Source of the DNA: Eukaryota sp. TZLM1-RC | Lineage: Eukaryota > Metamonada: BaSk clade | Assembly: GCA_040285825.1 (NCBI GenBank) | Contig: JAUPSS010000002.1 | Coordinates: 3,658,001-3,722,000, forward strand | Direction: 5' to 3' | Length of the DNA stretch: 64,000 bases | Shown here: piece after piece, positions 10,426-21,029 of the stretch | Numbering within the stretch: the stretch's first letter is position 1 | Layout of the letters: each line of letters opens with the position of its first letter | Position numbers and translations under genes: made by a program | The notes under the pieces: model-generated | The model's input: the letters and a program-made list of their open reading frames with translations, nothing else | Database searches by the model: none | What the model was told of the DNA's origin: nothing

Positions 10426-10986
10426 TTAAGGTGAATAACCCTTTTTTATACCCTTTTCTTTATTATCCGTGTCTTCTCCATGTCTAAACGACTCTGAAAA
10501 GTGGTTTGAATTTGAAAACGAAGGTGAACCATTGACCAGTAGCAATGGTTGCCACCGAGGACTTTTTTGTGGAACAAAGACCCTCCTTTGTTTAGCTGGA
10601 TTAGAATGTGCAGTAACTGGCCTTTTGGGCTGAGGAGTTGATGGTAACGGGTTGCTTTGTCTACGTATAAATGAGGGATTGGCAGAATTTGGCCTTTGTT
10701 GATGATTACTGTTAGGGTTGCGGTTATGTTCAGGAGAAGGTATGTTCAGGGGTGGAACAGCTGTATGAGGCCTTCTCGATAAAGGAAAAGAGGTTTTGGA
10801 AACAACTGATCGGCGATTGGGACTATTACAACTAGTTCCTGTAACACCATCGGTAGGTAGCAAAGGAGCTGTGTATTCATGATTGCGATATAAATTGGGG
10901 ATTGGAGTAGTTTTTCGTGGACGTACCCTCATTTTGAGGACCTGCGGAGGCACGTAATAGTCTCCACCAATGAAGTAAGTGTGCAT
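10426..10986 (-). CDS. hypothetical basic Pro/Ser/Asn-rich protein
   Basis: A 186-residue protein, unrecognised. It begins MHTYFIGGDYYVPPQVLKMR and is then low-complexity and basic, with repeated short RP-x-[TS]-A motifs (RPHTAV, RPNSAN, RPVTAH). Similar RPxTA motifs occur in many flagellar proteins and in the N-terminus of IFT88 in this window (RPMTAV), but this alone does not assign a role. No signal peptide or membrane segment is visible. The ATG at 10986 is the first in frame, and the GC content is higher than in the flanks. It is convergent with nothing close; LINE debris lies downstream and the intact LINE A starts upstream. Confidence 0.6.
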   Translation of the reverse strand: MHTYFIGGDYYVPPQVLKMRVRPRKTTPIPNLYRNHEYTAPLLPTDGVTGTSCNSPNRRSVVSKTSFPLSRRPHTAVPPLNIPSPEHNRNPNSNHQQRPNSANPSFIRRQSNPLPSTPQPKRPVTAHSNPAKQRRVFVPQKSPRWQPLLLVNGSPSFSNSNHFSESFRHGEDTDNKEKGIKKGYSP

Positions 10987-11175
10987 CGATGGGAGAATCC
11001 TTATTGACAGTCAATCAATTAGCGCGGATTTAATAATGTATGTTTTGAATCAGTTTTTTTCAATTCATCCACTCAAAAAATAGACGTGCAATCGAGTCAG
11101 TTGATCGACTCAAAGGTTGTTGCGCTATTGGTGGGGGTTAAGCCGAATAATTACTTATATTGTCTATCAAAAACT

Positions 11176-14100
11176 TTAAAAAAATGAATTAATTTATTTT
11201 CTCCCTCCCTTGGTCAACCCTCTCATATTTCACTTTCTGTCACGGCGTCAAAGTCGTACTGTGTCTTTGCCAAAACGATGCCAGTGACTGACAGTGACTC
11301 TGATACTGATTGGAATGCCCAAGTGAAGGTTGTACCCGTCAGATCAAGCTCATCCCCTTCATTCCTCCACTCTCCCCACCCTCCAAGCTATGCTCGAAAT
11401 TCTTCTCAAAAAAATTCAATTCAAATAATGATCAGCGTGCCGCAAAAAACACAAAACTCTCAAAAAATGTTCCCCGTTGCTCATCCTGTCATAAAGTTGG
11501 TCATAAAAAGAATTCTAAAAAATGTGAAAATTATCAAAATCCATCTACTTCTTATTCTGTAACTGCCGCTGCTGCTGAATTAAATAATTTAGAATTTAAT
11601 TTACCTCCCAAAGATGAGTGCACTGCAGAAGACAATGATGCAGTGATGTTAGATATTCCCCTTGAAGCAAGTCAAATTGATAATTGTGCTATTTGTAATG
11701 AAAAAGCTGAAAGATATATTTTAAAAAATAATTTATATGTATGCCATGTTTGCTCCTCGCTTGATACATTACGGCCTCCATGTAAGATTCCGAATGTTCT
11801 CAGTCCCAAGGCTTCCATTCCCTTTTCTGTTGCGTTTAGAACATTCAGTCTTGCTTTGAAAAAAGGAGAATGGGATGTTTTTTCTATTTGGAAATTCTTC
11901 CTTGAACAAAAATCAGGTTCTCGTCCCCAAAAGGTTTTCACTCCAAAAAAACAACCCAAGAATAAGACTGTACGAAAACTTTTGCTACGTGGGAGATATT
12001 GTTCAGGGAAAAACGCTCTGTTTTCATCTGATCTTGCTCCTGTGACTGATGAAACTGTAAATCAATTAGTAGATCTGCATCCAGCTGAATTTCTTAATTT
12101 GGATAATCCATCTGCTTCACAATTTTGGAAACAAAATCCACTTTCTGAAAAAGAAGTTGAAACTGCCATTTTTCGTCTTCCATCTGGAAAAGCTCCAGGT
12201 CCATCTGGAATAACTTTTGATATGCTGAAATCTGTGTGCCGCCAAAATTCCTTTATTATTAAAGATTTATGTTCCTTTTTTCAAGATGTTTTGACAATGA
12301 AAATTGTTCCACCCAAAGAATTAAGTGCATCACGGTTAGTGGCTTTAACTAAACCTAATGGAAAAGTTCGCCCAATTGCCATTGGTGAAGCCATTTATCG
12401 CTTGATGTCTTCAGTAATTTTTAATCGAGTTTCAACAAAAGCTAAAGAATACTTTTCTCCATTCCAATATGGAATCAAAACTATAGATGGAGCTTCAGTT
12501 GCAGCTTTGACATCTGATCTGTTTTTCAATTGTCACGAAAATAGTTGCATTTTTAATCTTGATTTCAAAAATGCTTTCAATTCAGTGAAAAGAGATTCAA
12601 TTTGGAAAGAAATCAAATCAAATTTTCCTGAACTCGAAACTTTTTTTTATAGGTTTTATGGTAATTCATCTGATTTAATTTTTAATTCTTTTAATCTGGA
12701 TTCTTTATCAGGAGTTAAACAAGGAGACCCTTTAGGTCCTTTCTTTTTTTGTCTTGCAATTCACCCAATTTTGAAAAAATTAAAAGAAGAAAATTCTGAC
12801 CTTCAAGTGGTAGCCTACATGGATGACATTTCTTGTATTGGTCCAGAAAGTACAATTAATAGGGTTGCTAAAGAAGCTGCTACATTATACCAATCCATAG
12901 GTCTTGAGTTGAATGTTCAAAAATGTTTTTGTATTTCTAGGAAAAATGTAAAGTTAATAATTAATTCCCTTGAAGTTCCATATATTGATTATACTTCAAC
13001 TAGTTTCTGCTTTCTTGGTTGCTATTTAGGTTCCGCCGAAAAAACACTTGATAGCCTTGAAACTTATTTAAATTCAATTAAAAAAGAGCTAGAAGTCATA
13101 AAGACTCTTGAATTGGAAAAACATCTTAAGTTTTTTCTTTTGAAAATTTGTTATGCTGGAAAAATTACTCATTTACTGAGATCATTACCTCCATCCCTAA
13201 CTTACAATTTTTGTAGACAATTTAACAAAATACGTACCCAATTTTTGGCTTATTTAATGTCTGTTGATCCATCAATTTTGAAAAATCATATTTTTTCTGA
13301 TGTTCAACTTGGCGGTGTTGGATTCAATTCATCAAAATATTTGACCAAAGCTGCATTTATTGGTGGTGGAAAAAATTTTGTATTTGAATTCTCCAGAAGA
13401 TATCCTTTTGCCGAAAATCTTCTTGAAACTACAAATAGCCTATTCCTCGATAACTTAAGAGAAGAAATTTCCAGTTTATCTCCCGACTTATGGCAATCAT
13501 GTTTCCCCATATCCATTCAAGAAATTCCAGACAGAAGTTTGTATTCATTAAAATTTGCGTTGAAAAAGCTCCAACGACATCTTTTGAAAAAATTTGAAAG
13601 CAAGGATTTTATTGTTCGACCTAGCACGGCTAAGAAAGAAAATCCTGCTTTTGCCAATTTTTTGATTGATTTGAAGGACAGTTCATCTGCAGTTTTGATA
13701 AATCAAATGCCCCAGATTTATGGCTTAATTTTGAATGACGACCAATGGACCACTGCTATGAGAATGCGTTGTTATTTATGGCCTTGTAATTTGCCCAATG
13801 ATATGTTTTGCAAAAGTGGAGTTGGTTTGACATTATCACATTTATTTAATTGTAATAGATTTATTTCCTATCGTTCTACGTTGCATGATGCAGTCAGAGA
13901 TCAAATCCATGCAATGTGTAATTCCTATCATATTGAATCTTTTGTAGAACCTTTGTTGAGGTCTCTTGATATAAATGAAAACGTAAGATATTCAGAATAT
14001 GGAAAACGACGTGCTGCTGTTGTTGTGCCCTCGTTTGATGATGTCATGAATGTTGTTGATGTCGTAACAGTGGATGTTTGCAAGAAAAATGCCTTGAAAA

Positions 14101-14521
14101 ATGCTCAATCCGAAGTATCCCCCCTTGATGACTCCGAATTGTACAAACGGAAAAAGTATGCAAATCCTTTAAAAGAATTGAAACATGTTCGCCATGTAGA
14201 TTACCAAATTTGCCCATTTGCTATATCGTTGTATGGTCGTCTTGGAAAAACTGCTATGAATTTTATTGATGATTTTGAAAATCTTGTGAAAAGAAGAATG
14301 AATAAGCGTTTTGATCGTCGCTTGTGGCTAAATCGTATTGTTTTTACTATTTTCAAATCAATTCCCAAAATGATTTCGAAAGCTTTGATGTCTGTCAGTG
14401 CACATTACGAAGAAATTGCTGTTGTGAGGTTTGATGGTGTGGAAGCTTGTTTTGAAGATATTGACTTTTAGACTGTAGTTTAATAATAAATTAAAATTTT
14501 TCAAAAAAAATTAAAAAAATG
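11176..14521 (+). mobile_element. LINE family A, near full-length, restriction-like endonuclease type
   Basis: The element spans 11187-14510 and is flanked by a perfect 11-bp repeat, TTAAAAAAATG, at 11176-11186 and 14511-14521. The repeat is low in complexity, but its length equals the 11-bp duplication around the copy at 1139-3482. It has a 5' leader of about 90 bp, one long frame, and a short A-rich 3' UTR of about 40 bp. Non-LTR elements with a C-terminal restriction-like endonuclease (R2/NeSL/CRE groups) insert by target-primed reverse transcription and are often site-selective. This is the best-preserved copy in the window and the reference for the others. Confidence 0.85.
11310..14471 (+). 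CDS. LINE family A polyprotein: zinc knuckle, reverse transcriptase, restriction-like endonuclease
   Basis: The frame is open for about 1053 codons. In order it shows: a zinc knuckle CSSCHKVGHKKNSKKC (about residues 56-71); a second CxxC...CxxC pair (CAIC, CHVC); RT motifs GKAPGPSGITFDMLK, PNGKVRPIAIGE, LDFKNAFNSVKRD, GVKQGDPLGP and AYMDDIS with the catalytic Asp pair; a thumb; a C-H-C block (CKSGVGLTLSHLFNC); and the endonuclease region, with VDVVTVDVC followed by KRKKYANPL, resembling the D...KxxKY core of these endonucleases. It ends CFEDIDF. The frame has no early ATG. The only upstream ATG (11278, MPVTDSDSDTDW) is in another frame that stops at 11562. Either one indel has broken the true start or translation starts unusually. 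Confidence 0.85.
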   Translation: MECPSEGCTRQIKLIPFIPPLSPPSKLCSKFFSKKFNSNNDQRAAKNTKLSKNVPRCSSCHKVGHKKNSKKCENYQNPSTSYSVTAAAAELNNLEFNLPPKDECTAEDNDAVMLDIPLEASQIDNCAICNEKAERYILKNNLYVCHVCSSLDTLRPPCKIPNVLSPKASIPFSVAFRTFSLALKKGEWDVFSIWKFFLEQKSGSRPQKVFTPKKQPKNKTVRKLLLRGRYCSGKNALFSSDLAPVTDETVNQLVDLHPAEFLNLDNPSASQFWKQNPLSEKEVETAIFRLPSGKAPGPSGITFDMLKSVCRQNSFIIKDLCSFFQDVLTMKIVPPKELSASRLVALTKPNGKVRPIAIGEAIYRLMSSVIFNRVSTKAKEYFSPFQYGIKTIDGASVAALTSDLFFNCHENSCIFNLDFKNAFNSVKRDSIWKEIKSNFPELETFFYRFYGNSSDLIFNSFNLDSLSGVKQGDPLGPFFFCLAIHPILKKLKEENSDLQVVAYMDDISCIGPESTINRVAKEAATLYQSIGLELNVQKCFCISRKNVKLIINSLEVPYIDYTSTSFCFLGCYLGSAEKTLDSLETYLNSIKKELEVIKTLELEKHLKFFLLKICYAGKITHLLRSLPPSLTYNFCRQFNKIRTQFLAYLMSVDPSILKNHIFSDVQLGGVGFNSSKYLTKAAFIGGGKNFVFEFSRRYPFAENLLETTNSLFLDNLREEISSLSPDLWQSCFPISIQEIPDRSLYSLKFALKKLQRHLLKKFESKDFIVRPSTAKKENPAFANFLIDLKDSSSAVLINQMPQIYGLILNDDQWTTAMRMRCYLWPCNLPNDMFCKSGVGLTLSHLFNCNRFISYRSTLHDAVRDQIHAMCNSYHIESFVEPLLRSLDINENVRYSEYGKRRAAVVVPSFDDVMNVVDVVTVDVCKKNALKNAQSEVSPLDDSELYKRKKYANPLKELKHVRHVDYQICPFAISLYGRLGKTAMNFIDDFENLVKRRMNKRFDRRLWLNRIVFTIFKSIPKMISKALMSVSAHYEEIAVVRFDGVEACFEDIDF

Positions 14522-14805
14522 TCTTCACTGATAGTTGAGAATTTTGAATAATTTACTCTACAACAAAACCAAAAGCTCTACACTGTTGAAGATTCTCGAC
14601 ACTGACCTAAACATGATGATGATTCGGAAATAAGGTTCATCCATAAAATCGAATATGTCAATTCCATTTTGCCAATATTCACGAATCAAATTTCATTTTG
14701 TTCAATCTTTAACAGCAAAGCTGAAAGTAGGCAAGAAATTCTCAACTCCCTTACTAAACTATATATCGGAGGAACGAAAAAACAAAAGGGATGTAAAAAA
14801 CACAA
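14522..14805. other. intergenic, no assignable gene
   Basis: A short AT-rich spacer between the family A element and a family C fragment. I see no gene. Confidence 0.5.
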
Positions 14806-15095
14806 ATTTATTCCTGGAACAGACACTTTTTAAAATCATAGCTAATGGTTTAACCTACTCAGAGTCTGTCAATTGAATTACGCGAGATACTCGCTATTCA
14901 CTTGAACAGCAACTCGTGTGGTCTAAAACTCCGTAATGTTATTCAAAATGGAGTTGATATAACGAGGAAGAGCTTTGAATAACGAAAATACAATTCTGTT
15001 CTTCCAAATCAACAATTAAAAAAATCAATACACAACCACTTTCTTTGAGAAGTTTTCCTAAATCATCCAAAAAGTTTAGAACTTCAATTCAAATG
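14806..15095 (-). pseudogene. LINE family C fragment (3' end)
   Basis: The plus-strand text of this stretch closely follows that of 17085-17390, including TTTATTCCTGGAACA near the 3' end and ACAATTCTGTTCTTCCAAAT. It is a minus-strand copy of the last part of the family C endonuclease domain and 3' UTR, with indels. Confidence 0.7.
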
Positions 15096-16076
15096 GTATT
15101 TTACATAGGGATATAAAATATATGGCCTGAGAATTTTCATCAACACAAGAAGTAAGGTTTGTGTGCAATTGTGTTTTCTTCTCATGCATCAGATTTAATC
15201 AAGTGTTCAATTAGACACAGTCAACATGGTATCTAAAGTGGTGAAGCTTCAGAGAAAACTCAATTGACCCTTGTCACAGCATTAAAAGCTCTATTGTAAC
15301 GATTAATGTTATTGTTGGGGTCTCTGATAAATAAATTAATAGTGGTATTTGAAGGATTACACTCGTCAGATTACCTAAATTTTGGTTGTTGACATTATTA
15401 TAAATTTAACTTCTGATTGTAACAAAATGTTCAAGCATTTCATGATTTGTAAACAAAAGAGGTTTCTTTTGATGACACATGATCACACTTAAAATCAAGA
15501 AACTAAAAGAAACTTGAATTATTGATGTTAAATCTTGGGGGTGGCCCCTTAAACCCCTGAATTCTGTGCCAATGTCATTTAGACTTCCTTTCCGTCTTGG
15601 ACGCGTTTATGAAAGAAAAACCTCCAGTCAATTCTTCTTTGCCGACTTGGGTTATGAAGACATAGAATTTTAACCTGGTCGTATAGTTGATTTTTTATTG
15701 GAATAAATATAAAAGTAATAAAAAAAGAAGCGCAAAAAGAAAAAGCTTTACCAACATTGTTTTTTCCAGACAACCAAGTATTATGTAGATATAATTCAAA
15801 ATGATTTGTTTCAGGAATTTGGAATATAGATGATTTTACCTTATGTAACTGTGAAAAACACTAAAAAAATATCAAATCGTTTTAAATAAAAATATTTAAA
15901 TATAAAGAATCAATTGAAAAAAATCGGCGCATCCAACTAAACAAACGATCGATAATCAATTTCAATTCTTAATTAAAAACTTTCTGATTTCAAACGAATT
16001 CATTTCTAATTTCTATTTAATTTTTTGTTCATTATTGTGATCATTTCATTTTCATTTATTTCATTAAATACTTTAC
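15096..16076. other. intergenic, no assignable gene
   Basis: This holds about 1 kb of AT-rich sequence. A minus-strand frame at 15773-15579 contains SGKNNVGKA, superficially like a P-loop, but has no supporting context. Otherwise I see nothing. Confidence 0.5.
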
Positions 16077-17018
16077 TTAATATCTTCTATAATAGTCTCT
16101 CCCGCCTCTATAACTTGAATCAAAACCCGATCTGTCGGAATACCCCGATCGATCGGAATAACTTCTTGGATAAGGATCCCTATAAGAATCACTAAAACTC
16201 CTGCGTGGTGAGCCATAAGCACCACCTCTTCTTGGTGGATAACCATAATCCCTTGAATAATCTCTACCATAATCCCTTCTACCATAGGGTTCAGGTGGAG
16301 GGAAGCGAGAGGAAGGTCGTCGTGAAGGTCCAAAACGGTCGCCATAAGGACGTCGTCTGTCCATTGGTCTGGTCCTTCCTTTGTAATAACCAGGGGTGGG
16401 ATCATGAGGTCTTAATGTTTTGGAAAAATCAACCCTAACCACGTTTGGAGAAGTTCCAATCGTGAGTGGCTCCTCGTTGATTCTATTAAGAGCAGCAGTG
16501 GCCGTGTCCACGTCTGAAAAGTTGACAAAGGCGAATCCCTTACAGTTTCCAGTGTTGCGGTCTATTGGAACTGTAACAGAGATAGGATTGAAGCCAATAC
16601 TGGAGAAGGCACCAATAACGGCATCATCAGTGGTGGAATGTCCAAGGTTGAAAAGAGCTAGTACGTTGCAGGGAGCGGCGGCTTCGGTGTGGGAGGGAGG
16701 ATGGGGAGCATGGTGGTGGGTAGAGATTGGTGGGTTATTATCCCAGGAAGAGTGAGAAGAGGGGGGATGGCGGCGGTCGGACGAAGCCCAAGGATCTTGA
16801 GAAGGAGGGGGAGAGCTCCAGGATTGCCGTGGTGATTGATCTGCAGGGGCCTCCCATGGTTCATGTCGTGGAGGAGGTGCATCCCATGAAGAACCACGTT
16901 GATGTGGAGAACCTTGAGACGGTGGAGGGGCATCCCACGACGAACCCTGTGGATCCCGGGGAGGGTCTTGTGATGGATTTAGTGCAGAGTCTGGTGGAGC
17001 ATGAGTTCCCCAAGCCAT
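16077..17018 (-). CDS. RRM protein with Arg/Tyr/Ser/Gly-rich tail, SR-like
   Basis: A 313-residue RNA-binding protein. Residues 1-110 are low-complexity and rich in Pro, Ser, Trp and Asp, with repeats of SSWDAPPP. One RRM follows at about 117-200, with RNP2-like NVLALFNLG and RNP1 KGFAFVNF. The C-terminal third is rich in Arg, Tyr, Asp, Ser and Gly (RRDYGRDYSRDYG). This resembles TRA2-like or other SR-type splicing and mRNA-packaging proteins; a specific orthologue cannot be assigned. The ATG at 17018 is supported by a start-proximal motif shared with other genes (17024-17044). The 3' end of a LINE C relic lies about 67 bp upstream on the same strand. Confidence 0.85.
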   Translation of the reverse strand: MAWGTHAPPDSALNPSQDPPRDPQGSSWDAPPPSQGSPHQRGSSWDAPPPRHEPWEAPADQSPRQSWSSPPPSQDPWASSDRRHPPSSHSSWDNNPPISTHHHAPHPPSHTEAAAPCNVLALFNLGHSTTDDAVIGAFSSIGFNPISVTVPIDRNTGNCKGFAFVNFSDVDTATAALNRINEEPLTIGTSPNVVRVDFSKTLRPHDPTPGYYKGRTRPMDRRRPYGDRFGPSRRPSSRFPPPEPYGRRDYGRDYSRDYGYPPRRGGAYGSPRRSFSDSYRDPYPRSYSDRSGYSDRSGFDSSYRGGRDYYRRY

Positions 17019-17023
17019 TGTTT

Positions 17024-17044
17024 CAAATGATGTCTATAACAATG
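17024..17044 (-). promoter_or_regulatory. start-proximal motif of the RRM gene
   Basis: The plus-strand text reads CAAATGATGTCTATAACA followed by ATG and ends 5 bp from the start codon. It aligns without gaps with the motifs at 22149-22169 and 44093-44113. An initiator-like core promoter with a very short 5' UTR is the likely meaning. Confidence 0.5.
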
Positions 17045-17082
17045 ATTCTTTTTACACCAATTTAGAGGGACTGAGTTTTATA

Positions 17083-17930
17083 AATATTTTATTCCTGGAA
17101 CAATCACTTTTTACAACTCAACAACAAACCTTATTTAATACTTTTTCTACTACGAAATCTATCAACTAAGTGACGGGAGATTTTCGCTATTCACTTGTAT
17201 AGCAACTCGATTGTTATAAAACTCCGTAATATTATTCAAAATGGAGTTATCACGAGGAAAAGCTTTCAATAACGAAAATACAATTCTGTTCTTCCAAATC
17301 CAAAAATCAAAAAAAATCAATACACAACCACTTTCTTTGAGAAGTTTCCCTAAATCATCTAAAAAATGAAGACCTTCACTTCCAATGGTACCAAAAATTG
17401 ATATAGCAATTGGAACAAATCTGATGTTTCTACCTCTTGTTCGATTGAGAGGTTGACGAAGAACTTCGTATTTTGATTTCTTGGAATGTTCTGCAAATTT
17501 AATTAAATGTTGAATGTCAGAATTAAAACTCCTTTTCCACGGAGATATGGTGGTACAATCGATTATTAGTTCAGTTCCATCATACATAGCACATTGAATT
17601 TATAGTAGTATTGTGTAGTAAATACACAATGTTTAAATACACAATGTTTTGGATACACAATCCAAAAATCATGACCCCAAAAACTGAGCTCTTTTGGTCA
17701 AATATTGATTAACATAATGAGTTGTCAAATATGAAGGAATGGAACGAATAAAGTGGTTAATTTTTGAACCAAAACATAGTCTATCAACAAGAAATTTGAT
17801 ATGTTTTTTTAAAGGTAAATTTTGAATTTGTTCGAGTTCAGCAGAAGCTTTTTCAACCATTTGTTCCAGCGACTGAGCAATACATTCCTCTTTACCTTTC
17901 AATGTTCCCAACAATTCAACAAGACAGAAT
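17083..17930 (-). pseudogene. LINE family C fragment (thumb plus endonuclease)
   Basis: A minus-strand relic of a third LINE family. The upstream piece (17914-17669) matches the RT thumb (LPLKKHIKFLVDRLCFGSKI, as LEKHLKFFLLKICYAGKI in family A). A deletion and stops follow, then 17587-17162 carries the endonuclease end: DGTELIIDCTTISPW, KKSKYEVL, FVPIAISIFGTIG and WIWKNRIVFSLLK. The 3' UTR runs to about 17083. It abuts the 3' end of Fanzor F3. Confidence 0.75.
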
Positions 17931-17932
17931 TT

Positions 17933-20930
17933 TTAAGAAATATAATTCTCCCCTTGATACTGTACCTTCTTTGAACCTTTGTTAACCTTGACTCTCTGTA
18001 GGTATCCTGGTTTATTTCCACCTTTAAGATGTGCTTCCATCACTGCCAACTTATTCAGCGAAGCATTTCGATCTCTATTCCACAAACTTTCACATGATTT
18101 ACTCGTGGTAAGCCCGTGACGAATAGACATCTCATGCCTTTTCCATGGCCTAGGATTTCTGCACCATTGGAATGTTTCAACTGTTTTCTCCGCTATCTTA
18201 CAGTTGAAACAACAGCAACTGGTTCGAAACTCATTAATTAAAAAGACCTCATAACCAGCCGTTTTAAATGAAATTCTCAAACCTTTTCCTCTTGTAGGTT
18301 TTTTGAATTTCATGTGTTTTTGTTGTTCTCAGTCTCCAATTCCGATAACAACTTGGCCTGGATCACCAATTACTGATTTCAATCTCTGGATCATCTTCGC
18401 CTCTGATCTTGTGCGATTAATCTCAGCCCACCATCTTAATGACCTAAATATTTTTTGATGATAGATCTCACCAACACTATATCTATATTTATTGAACATG
18501 CACACTAAAATAAGTTGATTCAATACTAATGGGACGACTATCATTGAACCAAGATTTCCTCTACAAAATCTTGATCTGCTTGCTGTCTAGCTAAAGCTTC
18601 TCAAATTCGATTGAAAAACCGAGGAAATCTATTATTAATGGCAAATTGAATCCGTGAACGCCATAAAAAATATCAAATATTTTCATTGTTTTTCCTTGAA
18701 CCATTTTTTGGAAGTCATTCAAAAAGGTTTCTGCTTCATCTGATAATCTTCCATTTATCGAAAATGGGAAAGCAATAAAAACCAGCTGTGTATTTCTATC
18801 GGCATTAGCCTCTTCAATATCTTTATCATATTTTCTGTGTTTCTCTTTTGCTTTAAAATCAAGAGCAGTCACAGGATTAAGTTTTCTTCTGTGAACCAAA
18901 GTATCATTTGCAACATTACATGAGACAAAGTCAACAATAGCTTCAGAATTATCAATCCAATCACAGTATACATCCCCTCTATCATCAGAACCAAAATTAT
19001 TCAGAGACAGTGTTTCCTTCAGCAGGGGCTCTTTGATACACGATATTCTTGCAGTTTGTGCCATAATGAAAACAGTGTTTCTAACAGCATCATGTAATGA
19101 AGAACGATAAGTTACCAATTAGAACAATTCAGAGCATAGCGCAAAGCGAGTTGAGGTGAATTCGAACAAATACATTTTTCTTTTGATAATAATTGATTAA
19201 TGGGGATATTCAAATATAATCTCATTTTTGTTACAAATGCTTCTTTAGTGGCACACAAACCAAATCTTCGTGGTGCAATGGTTACAAAAAGTGAAGAATC
19301 TGATGACTTATTTTCACAAACAACCTTTTCCAATAACAATGAGTGAAGATTTTGATTTAAAACAGCCGAGCTGCATATTTCATTATAAAAATCATTTTCA
19401 TACATTCCAGTCAATCGTTTCTGTAATGTTCGAAGAGTGTATTTTAAATTTAAAACATTCTTTTCTGGAATATTGCCATTGAATGATTGGGGAAAGCATC
19501 GGTTTCATTTTTCTGCATCAATTTTTGAAATTTCTTCATTTAATGCAAAAACAGTGGAACTTTGCGTTGTCATCAATAAATCTTCCCAATCTGCAAATCT
19601 TTCGGAAAACTCAAAGATTGAGTCTCTGCATCCACCAACAAAAGCACACGAAGTAAAAATAGAAGCCTTCGTCCAACCTAAACCGCCATAATGTGGACTA
19701 AGATAAGCATGGTCTGGAATTTGGAACATTTTACATCCCAGTAATTGTGACAAAACTTTTGCACGGAACTCATTAAACTTTTGAGCCAAAGGCCTAGTGA
19801 CAAGATGATTTGTAGATCGAAATATATGATTGAAGTTATTCAAATTTAATGAGTCATCAATTTCGTGGGGAATATTGATTTATTGAGGTACTTCACCTCT
19901 CAATAAACTAATTGTTCTATTCAGTCATTTGATTAATTTTACTGCTGTTTAAATCAATTCTTTGTTGCTGCTCTTTAGATGGTTCATAATTAAATAGATC
20001 AATCACTCTACCAGTAGAGTTACTTATTGTGATAAGAGTCTCATTCCGTATGATGTCTCTAATTCTCTTGAATTTGGAACTTTTCGCCTCAAATCTTCAT
20101 TGATTTTGAGTGTACCTGAAATCAACAAATTTATCTCTCTCAGTTTTTTTTGAATGAGTATGCCAGTAGCTAAATTAGCAGAAAAGTAGAGTAGATCAGA
20201 TTTCCCTGGATCAGCAGCAGCAAGGGTCATATTTTGAAATTCAGAAGGATTAATACTGGGATCATCAATATCAATATTTCAAAATCAATATTCCTTTATC
20301 TTTCAATTCTTTTGCAGTTACTTTGTATTTTTTCTAGTCATATCCAGATTGAATGAATGATACCGCTATTCCATCAGTCTCGATACTAGACATGATGTAC
20401 TTGGAACCTTCTGAATCAAGTTTAGTGTTTTTAATCTTATCCATTTTCAAAAAGGTATTCCATAAAACAAAATCACCAGCTCAATTATTGCATTGGTAGG
20501 ACGACCTGTGACCAATAACGTCCTTGAATTCGACAAAGGACGAATTCTATAAACTTGTCTTGTCAATTCTGATATACAAGAAAATGCAAGAATTCTTCAA
20601 AGGCAGAGCATGAAAAAGTTTGCTCTCCTCTTCTTCTAAATAATTATTAATATAAAACATTGCCCTCATATACAAATTTGATTTTGATGAAAAATCCAAT
20701 TTTGAATAATTTTCCCTTTTGGAAGAGGGACCCAGTCATTAATGAAAAGCGAATTAATTGATGAGACTTTGTTTCTCAATGCAGAAGTTTCGTCATCAAT
20801 ATCTCTACATCCTTCTAGAAGAAGAGATTTAACTTTGCTGATGAGTAATAAAAAGTATTTCTTATCTTGCTTTTTCAGAACATTGTTGTTTCTAAACAAC
20901 ATAGAAAACATGAAAAACCGATCCAAGTAA
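17933..20930 (-). pseudogene. Fanzor relic F3, split by a LINE
   Basis: The N-terminal and RuvC-I half lies at about 20930-19900. It includes SSIETDGIAVSFIQSG (near 20390, the TDG block before RuvC-I) and AADPGKSDLLYF (20218-20183, RuvC-I with its Asp). The C-terminal half is at 18480-17933: VVIGIGD, then after a TGA, KPTRGKGLR, the glutamate block INEFRTSCCCFNC, a second cysteine region and LWNRDRNASLNKLA (RuvC-III with Asp kept). Between the halves sits a family B LINE. All three RuvC blocks still have acidic residues, so this copy was probably active before the LINE and stop codons. The N-terminal part has frameshifts. The limits are approximate. Confidence 0.78.
18480..19897 (-). mobile_element. 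LINE family B copy inserted in Fanzor F3
   Basis: A 5'-truncated non-LTR element on the same strand as the Fanzor. It starts in the RT thumb (LLRGEVPQ, then GGLGWTKASIFTSCAFVGG), continues through TGMYENDFYNEICSSAVLN and a C-H-C block, and ends in the endonuclease: IVDFVSCN, KEKHRKYDKDI, FIAFPFSINGRLSDEAE. The frames break at 19505, near 19112 and at 18591. The 3' UTR holds ATAGTCGTCCCATTAGT, also seen at 55107-55123. It is related to family A in layout but clearly distinct in sequence. Confidence 0.78.
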
Positions 20931-21029
20931 CTAAAGAAGTGCTCTTGGATGTTATTTATCTATCCAAGCCATCATTAAGATACTGATATATAAAATGCTT
21001 TAGCACTTGGAGAATTTATTTCCTATCAC

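Noticed and set aside
15579-15773. Minus-strand frame with SGKNNVGKA, like a P-loop ATPase
   Set aside because: Only 64 codons, no Walker B or other support, low-complexity Phe/Ile stretch after it.
16658-17065. Several open frames on both strands over the RRM gene
   Set aside because: Biased Pro/Gly/Arg codons keep other frames open; only the minus-strand RRM frame has domain support.
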